The notes: generated by a model not told the origin, from the sequence alone. Numbered from the stretch's first letter, positions 1 through 5,632 are shown. The stretch: DNA of 5,976 bases from Chloroflexota bacterium (GCA_016219235.1 JACRBO010000783.1:1-5976), one strand, 5' to 3'. Program-made: numbers and translations.

Positions 1-793
1 CAAGAACAATCTATGGATGCCGTATCTGGGTTACGGGGCATTGCTGCTGGCAATCGTCGGTGTGGCGTCGCAGCGACGGCGTTCACTGGGCTGGCTTGTC
101 GCGGGTTTGATGTGCGTCGTGCTGGCGCTGGGTTCGCAGTTGCGCGTCAACGGCGTGCCCTACCCGGCGCTGCCCCTGCCCTTTGCGCTGCTGCAAAACA
201 TCTTCCCGTTTAGTTTTCTGCGGTCGCCGGATCGCTTCAACATCGTCGTGCCGTTGTCGCTGGCTCTGCTGGCCGCGTGGGGGTTTGCGGCGATCGGCGG
301 CCATTGGCCGCGGAGTCGGGTCGTGCTCGCCGGCGTCGTCACCGTCGTGATCCTGTTCGAATATCTCAGCGTCCCATACCCGATGCTGCCGCTGCCCGCG
401 CAGTCGCCGTCTATGGCGCAGATCGCGGGCGAGGCGGATACCTATGCCGTGCTCGATCTGCCGATGGGGCGCAACCCGTCCAAGGTCTATCTCTACTGGC
501 AGACGCTGCATCACAAAGCACTGGTGGAAGGTCACGTCTCGCGCACACCCGATCGGGCATACGACTTCATCGAGGCGAATGCGCTGCTGCGCGCACTGCG
601 CAGTCCGGGCAGCAGCCAGTTGACGGATAAGCAGCGCACTGCCGCGAAAGCACAGCTGGCCGATCGGGGTGTGCGCTATCTGCTGGTCCATCGATCCATG
701 TCCAATCCCGATCAAATGGATCAGTTCCAGGCGATTATCGGCGCCGACCCGATGTATGCCGATGATGTTCTGCAAGTGTATGCTACGCGCTGA
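1..793 (+). CDS. Polytopic membrane protein, C-terminal part (5' end outside window)
   Basis: The reading frame is already open at the left edge (codons from base 2), so the gene starts upstream and only about 263 residues are seen. Four hydrophobic segments are visible: around MPYLGYGALLLAIVGVA, LGWLVAGLMCVVLALGS, the stretch after FLRSPDRFN (NIVVPLSLALLAAWGF), and VVLAGVVTVVILFEYLSV. A polar tail of about 140 residues follows, probably outside the membrane, with LDLPMGRNP, YLYWQTLHHKALVEGH and SRTPDRAYDFI. The pattern of a short loop with PFxLLQxxFPFSFLRSPDRF before a helix resembles bacterial YfhO-like or GT-C-type glycosyltransferase membrane proteins, which move sugars from lipid carriers; the catalytic N-terminal part would lie outside the window. 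The family assignment is inferred. The stop is TGA at 791-793, and a 166-bp gap separates it from the next gene. Confidence 0.75.
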   Translation, partial: KNNLWMPYLGYGALLLAIVGVASQRRRSLGWLVAGLMCVVLALGSQLRVNGVPYPALPLPFALLQNIFPFSFLRSPDRFNIVVPLSLALLAAWGFAAIGGHWPRSRVVLAGVVTVVILFEYLSVPYPMLPLPAQSPSMAQIAGEADTYAVLDLPMGRNPSKVYLYWQTLHHKALVEGHVSRTPDRAYDFIEANALLRALRSPGSSQLTDKQRTAAKAQLADRGVRYLLVHRSMSNPDQMDQFQAIIGADPMYADDVLQVYATR

Positions 794-828
794 CTTCGGC
801 GCGCATCAATTCTCATTTTGACAGCAGA

Positions 829-846
829 GGCGGCTCCCACGCCGCC
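829..846. other. Small GC-rich hairpin after the first gene
   Basis: GGCGGC (829-834) and GCCGCC (841-846) form a perfect 6-bp stem with a 6-base loop, 36 bases after the TGA of the upstream gene. No T-tract follows on either strand, so it is at best a weak or factor-dependent terminator. It could also be chance in GC-rich sequence. Confidence 0.25.
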
Positions 847-923
847 GGCCACGCGGGGGCTACGCACGGAGCCTGCTCGCTACGTATCTGACAAACTTTG
901 CGTGCACACCACGCGCGAGTGTC

Positions 924-959
924 TTTCCGTCTCACAAGCCATCGGGTATAATCCTTGCC
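924..959 (+). promoter_or_regulatory. Promoter with perfect -10 box; leaderless start predicted
   Basis: TATAAT, a perfect sigma-70-type -10 hexamer, lies at 947-952. At 17-bp spacing the -35 position holds TTTCCG (924-929), only three matches to TTGACA, so the promoter may need an activator. Transcription would start about seven bases after the -10 box, at 958-960, which is the A of the ATG at 960 or just before it. There is no Shine-Dalgarno in the eight bases ahead of the ATG, consistent with a leaderless mRNA. An inverted repeat GCGTG-N5-CACGC at 900-914 is centred about 50 bases upstream of the expected start and could be a regulator site, though this is speculative. Confidence 0.6.
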
Positions 960-1508
960 ATGCTGACCAGCAGTTTCCTGCTCACCGCGAGTTTTCTGTT
1001 TCACTTGATCGCCACCGTGGTCTGGATCGGCGGCCTGGTGACGATCTCGTTCGTAATCGAGCCGATCGCCAATCGGGTGTTGGCGGATCGCGCGCAAGCC
1101 GTGCGCGGTCTGGACGCGGCGCATCTGATGGATGCGGCGCATCTGATGGATGCGGTGCAGAAGCGCTTTCAGCCGCTGGCGAATCTCAGCCTGATCGTGC
1201 TGCTGTTGACGGGCATGGTGCAGCTGGTCAACAACCGGTTTTACAAGGGCCTGCTGCAAATGGATAATGTCTGGTCGGCGGCGATTTTGCTCAAACACCT
1301 GGCCGTCGGCGCGATGATTGCGCTGGCCGCGTATGTCACGTTTTCGGTTCAGCCGGCCCTGCGCCGCAACGCCCTGCTGGTCGCCAACGGCGTCGAGAAT
1401 CCCGTCGAGGCGGCGCGCTTGCAGACCCAGCAGACCCGCCTGACCCGGCTGAATCTGGGTCTGATGGTGCTGGTCTTGATCTTCACGGCGTTAGCGAGCG
1501 CACAATAA
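960..1508 (+). CDS. CopD-like four-helix membrane protein
   Basis: This 182-residue protein has four predicted membrane helices, at about residues 8-32, 73-92, 106-130 and 164-181. Helix 1 carries His15 and the motif VVWIGG (20-25), and helix 3 begins KHLAVGAMI with His112. A His followed by WxGG in helix 1, with a Lys-His in a later helix, is typical of the CopD / copper-resistance-D superfamily (DUF4149-like relatives look similar), whose members are linked to copper handling or haem-type redox in the cytoplasmic membrane. Copper transport itself is not shown here. The loop between helices 1 and 2 contains an in-frame duplication, DAAHLM twice (52-63), adding a His and a Met. The ATG at 960 follows a strong -10 box so closely that the message is probably leaderless. 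The next gene begins 85 bases downstream, beyond a repeat array, so co-transcription is possible but not certain. Confidence 0.75.
   Translation: MLTSSFLLTASFLFHLIATVVWIGGLVTISFVIEPIANRVLADRAQAVRGLDAAHLMDAAHLMDAVQKRFQPLANLSLIVLLLTGMVQLVNNRFYKGLLQMDNVWSAAILLKHLAVGAMIALAAYVTFSVQPALRRNALLVANGVENPVEAARLQTQQTRLTRLNLGLMVLVLIFTALASAQ
1113..1148 (+). repeat. In-frame 18-bp tandem duplication inside the CopD-like gene
   Basis: Two adjacent 18-bp units (1113-1130 and 1131-1148) differ at one base (GAC versus GAT) and each encodes Asp-Ala-Ala-His-Leu-Met. The near identity suggests recent replication slippage. It lengthens the first cytoplasmic or periplasmic loop by six residues without changing the frame. 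Confidence 0.85.
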
Positions 1509-1511
1509 AGC

Positions 1512-1589
1512 GGTAACTGGTCAATTGGTAATCGGTCGATTGGTCAATCAGTTACCAATCACCAGTTACTGATTACCAATCACTGATTA
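1512..1589. repeat. Inverted array of ~7-bp units between the CopD-like gene and rnz
   Basis: The array starts three bases after the TAA of the CopD-like gene and ends four bases before the ATG of RNase Z. The right half is a clean run of heptamers: ACCAATC, ACCAGTT, ACTGATT, ACCAATC, ACTGATT (1554-1588). The left half carries the reverse-complement type (GGTAACT, GGTCAATT, GGTAATC, GGTCGATT; 7-8 bp each). The two halves can pair: GTAACTGGT (1513-1521) with ACCAGTTAC (1561-1569), enclosing GATTGGT (1538-1544) with ACCAATC (1554-1560). An alternative pairs ATTGGTAATC (1524-1533) with GATTACCAAT (1571-1580). It is AT-richer than its flanks. It resembles heptamer short tandem repeats known from filamentous cyanobacteria and similar intergenic repeats in Chloroflexota. 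Its function is unknown. Confidence 0.85.
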
Positions 1590-1593
1590 CTCT

Positions 1594-2631
1594 ATGTTTG
1601 AACTTGTCTTTCTTGGTACCTCAGCCTCTGCGCCCTCCATGCGGCGCGGCCTGCCCGCGCAGATCGTGCTGCACAACGAGCAGCGTTTCATGATCGATTG
1701 CGGCGAAGGCACGCAGCGGCAGTTGCTGAAAAGCGGCCTGGGCTTCAAGCGGCTGGACAAGATTTTGCTGACTCACGGCCATCTCGATCACATCCTGGGG
1801 TTGGCCGGTCTGCTCAGCACGTTGATCCGCTGGGAGACGTTTGAGGCGCTCAGCGTGTACGGCGGGCGGGCGGCGCTTGATCGGGTGCAGGATTTGATCT
1901 ATAACATCGTGCTGCGCGAGGCGCAGACGCCGGTCGAGCTGCACTTCAAAGAAGTGAAACCGGGCAAGTTGTTTGAAGACAAATTCTTTGAACTGACGGC
2001 GTTTCCGGTGACGCATCGCGGCCCCGGCAACTTTGGTTATCTGTTTCGCGAGAAGAATCATCGGCCGTTTCTGGCCGAGCAGGCGCAGGCGCTGGGCGTA
2101 CCCTTTGGTCCGGAGCGCAAATTGCTGGTCAACGGTCAAGCGATCACGTTGAGCACCGGCCGCGTGATCCAACCGGACGATGTGCTGGGACCGGAAGTGG
2201 TGGGCACGTCGCTGGCCGTGGTGGGCGATGCCGCCCGCACCGATAATCTGCTGGAGCACGTGCGCGGCGTGGATACGCTGGTGATCGAATCGACGTATCT
2301 GGATGTGGAAGCCGATCTGGCCAGGGATCACGGGCACCTGACGGCCACGCAGAGCGCGCGACTGGCCCGCGAGGCGGGTGTGAAGCAATTGATCTTGACG
2401 CACATCTCGCGCCGCTACGGCGAACGTGAAGTGCAGGCCGAGGCCCGCGCCATTTTCCCGGAAACGATCGTGGCGCGCGACTTCGATCATTTTCGCATCC
2501 AGCACGATCAGGCGGCGCAGCGGGTGCTGCCAGAGACCGTAGCGAGCACGGCAGTTGCGGTTGAAGTCGCCGCGGCTGAAGTCGCCGCGGCTGAAGTAGC
2601 CGACGAGGAGGAAGTCAATGTCACTGCGTAA
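1594..2631 (+). CDS. rnz: Ribonuclease Z (tRNA 3' processing endonuclease)
   Basis: This zinc-dependent enzyme cuts the 3' trailer from pre-tRNA in the cytoplasm. The 345 residues show the full set of metallo-beta-lactamase-fold motifs: an N-terminal [10 protein letters not shown] strand-loop, [11 protein letters not shown] (35-45), the metal-binding HGHLDH (His61, His63, Asp65, His66), PVTHRGPG with His141, GDA with Asp212, HLTATQSA with His248, and LTHISRRY with His270. The [12 protein letters not shown]...GRVI segment (about 167-192) matches the region after the exosite arm typical of bacterial RNase Z. Usual length is about 305-320 residues; here about 35 extra residues at the C terminus are Ala/Val/Glu-rich and contain a 5-residue repeat (EVAAA). 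The ATG at 1594 is chosen because [14 protein letters not shown] is the normal family N terminus; no Shine-Dalgarno is visible and the heptamer array ends just before it. The 3' end overlaps the next gene by 14 bases. Confidence 0.96.
   Translation: MFELVFLGTSASAPSMRRGLPAQIVLHNEQRFMIDCGEGTQRQLLKSGLGFKRLDKILLTHGHLDHILGLAGLLSTLIRWETFEALSVYGGRAALDRVQDLIYNIVLREAQTPVELHFKEVKPGKLFEDKFFELTAFPVTHRGPGNFGYLFREKNHRPFLAEQAQALGVPFGPERKLLVNGQAITLSTGRVIQPDDVLGPEVVGTSLAVVGDAARTDNLLEHVRGVDTLVIESTYLDVEADLARDHGHLTATQSARLAREAGVKQLILTHISRRYGEREVQAEARAIFPETIVARDFDHFRIQHDQAAQRVLPETVASTAVAVEVAAAEVAAAEVADEEEVNVTA
2563..2602 (+). repeat. 15-bp tandem repeat encoding EVAAA in the RNase Z tail
   Basis: Two identical 15-bp units (2563-2577 and 2578-2592, GAAGTCGCCGCGGCT) are followed by a ten-base partial third copy with one change (2593-2602). 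They encode Glu-Val-Ala-Ala-Ala repeats in the extension beyond the conserved RNase Z domain, so the tail probably grew by slippage and is likely dispensable for catalysis. Confidence 0.85.
2606..2611 (+). promoter_or_regulatory. Strong Shine-Dalgarno inside the rnz 3' end
   Basis: AGGAGG sits six bases before the ATG at 2618, the best ribosome binding site in the window. It lies within the RNase Z reading frame, where it encodes part of the acidic DEEEV tail, so the last residues of RNase Z are shaped by the start signal of the next gene. Confidence 0.85.
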
Positions 2632-2911
2632 AGCGACGGTGTTGGAAATGGCGTCCGCCGCCTATGACATGGACGCCAGCGTGAAGCGCGGGGTGTTATT
2701 GAAGGACGCCGAGGGCCACTGGACAATCGGGGGCGAGGACCTGACCGAGTGGCTGGATCATTTCACGGGGCAAGAGATCGTGCTGATCGCCGCCTCGTTG
2801 ACGGAAGATCGCCCCATCGATCCGCGCACCTGCCGCACCTGTGGCCGCGAATACTACGGGCTGGAATGCCCGCACTGCCGCGATGCGCGCATCCGGCTGC
2901 GCGGTCGCTAA
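2618..2911 (+). CDS. Small zinc-ribbon-like protein of unknown function
   Basis: This 97-residue protein is not assigned to a named family. The N-terminal two thirds read as a small alpha/beta domain with [27 protein letters not shown] (35-61). The C terminus carries two CxxC knuckles, Cys72-x2-Cys75 and Cys84-x2-Cys87, separated by eight residues ([16 protein letters not shown]), a typical four-cysteine zinc ribbon, followed by a basic tail [10 protein letters not shown] that could touch nucleic acid. The ATG at 2618 is set by the AGGAGG six bases upstream. The gene overlaps the end of rnz by 14 bases in another frame, so the two are co-transcribed and probably translationally coupled. The neighbourhood suggests, but does not prove, a role with RNA. 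It ends in TAA (2909-2911), after which a repeat array begins within three bases. Confidence 0.85.
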   Translation: MSLRKATVLEMASAAYDMDASVKRGVLLKDAEGHWTIGGEDLTEWLDHFTGQEIVLIAASLTEDRPIDPRTCRTCGREYYGLECPHCRDARIRLRGR

Positions 2912-2913
2912 TG

Positions 2914-2998
2914 CATAATTCATAGTGCATAGTGCATAATGATCGCTGACCATGTGCCCGCTGCATTATGAACTATGAACTATGAACTATGAATTATG
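2914..2998. repeat. Inverted heptamer array (4 units facing 5 units)
   Basis: The left arm (2914-2941) is four heptamers, CATAATT, CATAGTG, CATAGTG, CATAATG. The right arm (2964-2998) is five heptamers of the opposite orientation, CATTATG, AACTATG three times, AATTATG. The reverse complement of the left arm matches the right arm apart from one missing unit and an A/C difference in the two middle units, so the RNA could fold into a long stem with a 22-base loop (2942-2963) and a seven-base bulge. It occupies the gap from the TAA of the zinc-ribbon gene to eight bases before the ATG of the Crp/Fnr gene. Every right-arm unit contains an ATG; those at 2968, 2975 and 2982 reach a stop after five codons, the one at 2989 is in frame with the regulator, and the one at 2996 is in another frame. 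Confidence 0.9.
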
Positions 2999-3006
2999 AA
3001 TTTGGG

Positions 3007-3699
3007 ATGTCCACACCCGCTGAACTCCTCCGCCAAGTTCCCCTGTTTTCAACACTGACCCCCGATCAGATCGCGTCGTTTGCCGATCGTTTCCGGGTGG
3101 AGACGTTTGCACCGGGCACGTTTATCTTTCTGGAAGGTGATCCAGCCGATCGGTTGTGGGTGGTCCAGGACGGCCAGGTGAAGATCATCAAGCACAGCGC
3201 CGACGGGCAGGAGAACATCCTGGAGGTGATTTTGCCCGGCGAGATGTTTGGCGGCGCGGGAATTTTGTTTCCGGTGCATCCGGCCACGGCTGTCGCCATG
3301 ACGTCGACGGCCACGCTGAGCCTGGAACGCGCTGAGTATCTGCAACTGGCGCGACAGTTCCCCGATATTCCGCTGCGCATCATCGCGATTTTGGGCGAGC
3401 GGCTGCGCGCCGCGATGCACATGCGCGCTCTGGCGACAGATCGCGTGGATATTCGCGTGGCGCACATCCTGTTGAAGTTATGCGACAAGGTCGGCGCGCA
3501 AACCGATCGGGGTGTGAAGATCAATCTGCCGTTGTCGCGCCAGGATTTGGCCGATATGACGGGCACGACGATCGAGACCGCCATCCGCATCATGAGCAAG
3601 TTCCGCAAAGAGGGGCTGGTGTTTACCGAGCCGGGCGGTTACATCGTCGTCACCGATTGCGATCGGATGCGGGCGTTGAGCGCGGGGTCGATGGAGTGA
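3007..3699 (+). CDS. Crp/Fnr-family transcriptional regulator
   Basis: This 230-residue DNA-binding regulator has an N-terminal cyclic-nucleotide-binding-type beta-barrel (about 10-118: PGTFIFLEGDPADRLWVVQDGQVKI, then LPGEMFGG), a dimerisation helix (about 120-145) and a C-terminal winged helix (about 150-218). The recognition helix TIETAIRIMSKF keeps the Glu190 and Arg194 that contact DNA in Crp and Fnr, but has Ile193 where Fnr has Ser. The Arg-Ser pair that grips cAMP in E. coli Crp is absent (PATAVA instead). There is no N-terminal cysteine cluster, so it is not an iron-sulfur Fnr; the signal is unknown. I prefer the ATG at 3007: an in-frame ATG at 2989 adds only MNYEFG, which is mostly encoded by the repeat array. 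Neither start has a Shine-Dalgarno. The TGA is one base before the kinase start, so both are likely one operon. Confidence 0.9.
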   Translation: MSTPAELLRQVPLFSTLTPDQIASFADRFRVETFAPGTFIFLEGDPADRLWVVQDGQVKIIKHSADGQENILEVILPGEMFGGAGILFPVHPATAVAMTSTATLSLERAEYLQLARQFPDIPLRIIAILGERLRAAMHMRALATDRVDIRVAHILLKLCDKVGAQTDRGVKINLPLSRQDLADMTGTTIETAIRIMSKFRKEGLVFTEPGGYIVVTDCDRMRALSAGSME

Positions 3700-3700
3700 C

Positions 3701-5125
3701 GTGGAAGACCTCACCGGTAAACAGCTAGGCTCCTATCAAATTGTCGCGCCGCTGGGTGAGGGTGGCATGGCCGCCGTCTATCAGGCGTATCAGCCGGCGA
3801 TGGACCGGTACGTGGCGCTCAAGGTTCTGCCGCGACACTTTGCGGCCGATCCGCAGTTTGTGAGCCGCTTCCAACGTGAGGCAAAAATTCTCGCCCGGCT
3901 TCAGCATCCGCACATTCTGCCGGTCTTCGACTTTGGCGAGGGCGACGGCTATACCTATCTGGTGATGCCGTTCGTCGCCGGCGGCACGTTGACTCACTTG
4001 CTTCAGGGGCAGTCGCTACCGTTGGGACAAATCCGCCGGATCATTTCGCAAGTAGGGGACGCACTCGACTATGCCCACCAGCACGGCCTGATCCATCGCG
4101 ACGTGAAGCCGAGCAACGTGCTGATCGATGAGCGCGGGAATTGCCTGCTGATGGATTTTGGTTTGGCGAAGATGGTCGAAGGTTCGCTGCACCTCACTAC
4201 ATCTGGCGCGATCCTGGGCACGCCCGCTTATATGTCGCCCGAGCAGGGCCTGGGTCAGACCATCGATGCGCGTAGTGACATTTACTCGCTGGGTGTGATG
4301 GTATATGAGCTGGCGACCGGGCGAGTTCCCTATCGCGCCGAAACGCCGCTGGCCGTCGTCATCAAGCACATCAACGATCCGCTGCCGCCGCCGCGCACCC
4401 TTAATCCGGCCCTGCCTGAGGCGGTTGAGCGGGTGATACTGAAATCGCTGGCCAAAACGCCCGAAAACCGCTTTGCCGCCGTCAGTGAAATGGTCAGGGC
4501 CTTGCGGGCTGCCATTCCAGAGGGCCAGCCGGTTGCCCCGGTTGAGGTCGCTCCCCGTGCGCGGACACCAGACGAAGAACGGGCCGCGCTACCCAACGTC
4601 GCAATCGACCCCCGGCCCGTCTGGCAACCCATCGTGCTGGCGGCCGGTGGCTGGGCGGTGAGCACTTTCATCGGTCTGAACTTATCTTTCATTCATCGCG
4701 CTGTTGGCGGTGCGATCGTTGGTGCGGGCGGTGGTTTAGCCATTGGCCTGGCCTGGCGATGGCTACAACCGACCGTTTCACTGAGATACCTGCTGAGCCT
4801 GATTGCCATTTGGGCGCTCGCCATCTGGACTCTCCTGATCCCCGGACTGCTGTTCATTCCCATGACGGGACTGGCCGGTTGCCTCACCGGTCTGGTGCTG
4901 CGGCGAGCACAACCTCTGCTGACACGCAGACATGTCGTTGTCATTACGACAGGCTGGGTATTAGGTTGGCTCCTGGGCGGCGCTATTTTCTTGGCAATCA
5001 CCCGCCTCCCGGAAGGAACGCCGCTGGCGGGTCTGCTGATTATCCTGGCCGTCACGCTGGCCGGCACCATCGGGAGTGCCGTCATGTTTACGCAGTACGC
5101 GCGGGCGATGATGCGTGATAAGTGA
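3701..5125 (+). CDS. Membrane-anchored Ser/Thr protein kinase (PknB-like)
   Basis: This is a Hanks-type kinase, 474 residues, starting with GTG one base after the preceding stop; GGAG (3693-3696) lies four bases upstream. All catalytic signatures are present: Gly-rich loop GEGGMAAVY (19-27), VALK with Lys41, helix-C Glu60, catalytic loop HRDVKPSN (132-139, Asp134, Asn139), DFG (Asp152), activation segment ending GTPAYMSPEQ (173-182), DARSDIYSLG with Asp193, and ENRF with Arg257. The catalytic domain ends near residue 270. A Pro/Glu/Arg-rich linker (about 273-308) leads to about six hydrophobic segments (about 309-330, 335-352, 362-380, 382-401, 411-433, 442-464), the second one rich in glycine (GGAIVGAGGGLAIG). 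No PASTA or other external sensor is seen, unlike classical PknB. It should phosphorylate Ser/Thr on cytoplasmic targets; the coupled Crp/Fnr protein is an obvious candidate, by inference. Confidence 0.95.
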   Translation: MEDLTGKQLGSYQIVAPLGEGGMAAVYQAYQPAMDRYVALKVLPRHFAADPQFVSRFQREAKILARLQHPHILPVFDFGEGDGYTYLVMPFVAGGTLTHLLQGQSLPLGQIRRIISQVGDALDYAHQHGLIHRDVKPSNVLIDERGNCLLMDFGLAKMVEGSLHLTTSGAILGTPAYMSPEQGLGQTIDARSDIYSLGVMVYELATGRVPYRAETPLAVVIKHINDPLPPPRTLNPALPEAVERVILKSLAKTPENRFAAVSEMVRALRAAIPEGQPVAPVEVAPRARTPDEERAALPNVAIDPRPVWQPIVLAAGGWAVSTFIGLNLSFIHRAVGGAIVGAGGGLAIGLAWRWLQPTVSLRYLLSLIAIWALAIWTLLIPGLLFIPMTGLAGCLTGLVLRRAQPLLTRRHVVVITTGWVLGWLLGGAIFLAITRLPEGTPLAGLLIILAVTLAGTIGSAVMFTQYARAMMRDK

Positions 5126-5137
5126 CGAGTGACGAGT
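5121..5137. repeat. Short heptamer array containing the kinase stop codon
   Basis: AGTGACG occurs twice in tandem plus AGT (5121-5137). The TGA stop of the kinase (5123-5125) lies within the first unit. The unit length of seven matches the two larger arrays at 1512-1589 and 2914-2998, though the sequence differs and there is no inverted partner. Confidence 0.75.
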
Positions 5138-5141
5138 AAAA

Positions 5142-5180
5142 CAGCCGTCGGCGTGCAGGAACGTCGGCGGCTGATGTTTT
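5142..5180. terminator. Hairpin terminator between convergent genes
   Basis: A 12-bp stem (5142-5153 with 5162-5173) has an 8-base loop and is followed on the plus strand by ATGTTTT. The plus-strand RNA has two G-U pairs and no mismatch, so it ends the kinase operon 17 bases after its stop. On the minus strand the same positions become A-C mismatches, but the stem is followed at once by TTTT (complement of 5138-5141), so it probably also ends the convergent gene whose stop is at 5202. Confidence 0.8.
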
Positions 5181-5201
5181 CAGGTTGAAACAGACGACGG
5201 T

Positions 5202-5564
5202 TTATGACTGGCTGGTGGGCGGGGTTCTGCGCTCTGGCTTCTTATATTCGCTCTTGCGGACGCCGCCCGCCTTCTCGTATTCGTTGCTATCCTTGCCGTA
5301 TTTCACCCCCACACCATCCAGCATCCGTTCGCTGAGCGCGGCCATGGCTTTTTCACTGACCGCCAGATTATTGAGTTGCTCATCCAGGTCCGACAGCTGC
5401 TGGTTGTAGTGATCGAGTTGGCCCTGCAACTGATCGATCTCGATCTGGTAGGCGGTCACCGTCAAGCCGCTGCCCAGATCGAGCGCTGCCATGATCGACT
5501 TCAGGTTGGTGATTCGCTCACGGGCTTTGTCCAACTCTTTGGAAGTACGTTTCTGACGTGCCAT
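5202..5564 (-). CDS. Small coiled-coil protein of unknown function
   Basis: This 120-residue protein is charged and has no signal peptide or membrane helix. Two helical stretches with heptad-like hydrophobic spacing are visible (about 6-27 and 38-72, rich in Gln, Asp and Leu), separated by LDLGSGLTVTAY. The C terminus has a distinctive KYGKDSNEYEKAGGVRKSEYKKPERR (88-113) that resembles tails I associate with hypothetical proteins of cyanobacteria; that resemblance is from memory and unchecked. The ATG at 5564 is chosen over an in-frame GTG at 5612 because AGGAG lies ten bases upstream (5575-5579) and because the GTG would fall upstream of the predicted transcription start. It is monocistronic and convergent with the kinase. 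The stop is TAA (5204-5202). Function unknown. Confidence 0.8.
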   Translation of the reverse strand: MARQKRTSKELDKARERITNLKSIMAALDLGSGLTVTAYQIEIDQLQGQLDHYNQQLSDLDEQLNNLAVSEKAMAALSERMLDGVGVKYGKDSNEYEKAGGVRKSEYKKPERRTPPTSQS

Positions 5565-5574
5565 GCCGGTTGTT

Positions 5575-5579
5575 CTCCT
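5575..5579 (-). promoter_or_regulatory. Ribosome binding site that sets the coiled-coil gene start
   Basis: AGGAG on the minus strand (CTCCT on the plus strand) lies ten bases before the ATG at 5564. No comparable site precedes the longer GTG start at 5612. Confidence 0.65.
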
Positions 5580-5602
5580 GGTGCAGAGGATTTGGTTCGT
5601 GA

Positions 5603-5632
5603 AGTTTAGCACGTGTACGGCGAGATAGTCAA
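5603..5632 (-). promoter_or_regulatory. Promoter of the coiled-coil gene
   Basis: On the minus strand TTGACT (5632-5627, five of six matches to the -35 consensus) is followed after 18 bases by TAAACT (5608-5603, four of six to TATAAT). Transcription would begin near 5596, giving a leader of about 32 bases to the ATG at 5564. A CACGTG palindrome (5610-5615) lies in the spacer. Confidence 0.6.

Noticed and set aside
83..775. Minus-strand open frame (230 codons) opposite the first membrane protein
   Set aside because: Arg/His/Gln-rich antisense shadow with no recognisable domain; the plus strand encodes clear membrane helices.
818..823. Perfect TTGACA hexamer
   Set aside because: No -10-like sequence lies 15-19 bases downstream (the position is GC-only), and the TATAAT at 947 is too far away to pair with it.
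818..1267. Plus-strand open frame overlapping the CopD-like gene in another frame
   Set aside because: It lacks hydrophobic or conserved pattern and runs through the promoter region; the 960-1508 frame has four membrane helices and family motifs.
1482..1506. TTGATC...CACAAT as a promoter for rnz
   Set aside because: The spacing is 19 bases and the -10 matches only four of six positions, all inside the end of the upstream gene; too weak to call.
1621..2505. Long minus-strand open frame (294 codons) opposite RNase Z
   Set aside because: It lies entirely over a gene with complete RNase Z motifs, is rich in Arg, His and Gln as antisense frames of GC-rich genes are, and has no start signals.
2989..3006. 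Upstream in-frame ATG as the start of the Crp/Fnr gene
   Set aside because: The six extra residues (MNYEFG) are mostly encoded by the heptamer array and precede the normal family N terminus; it cannot be fully excluded because neither start has a Shine-Dalgarno.
5185..5409. Plus-strand open frame opposite the coiled-coil gene
   Set aside because: It is the complement of a better supported minus-strand gene with promoter, ribosome binding site and terminator.
5565..5612. GTG-initiated extension of the coiled-coil gene
   Set aside because: It begins inside the predicted promoter, upstream of the expected transcript start, whereas the ATG at 5564 has AGGAG ahead of it.
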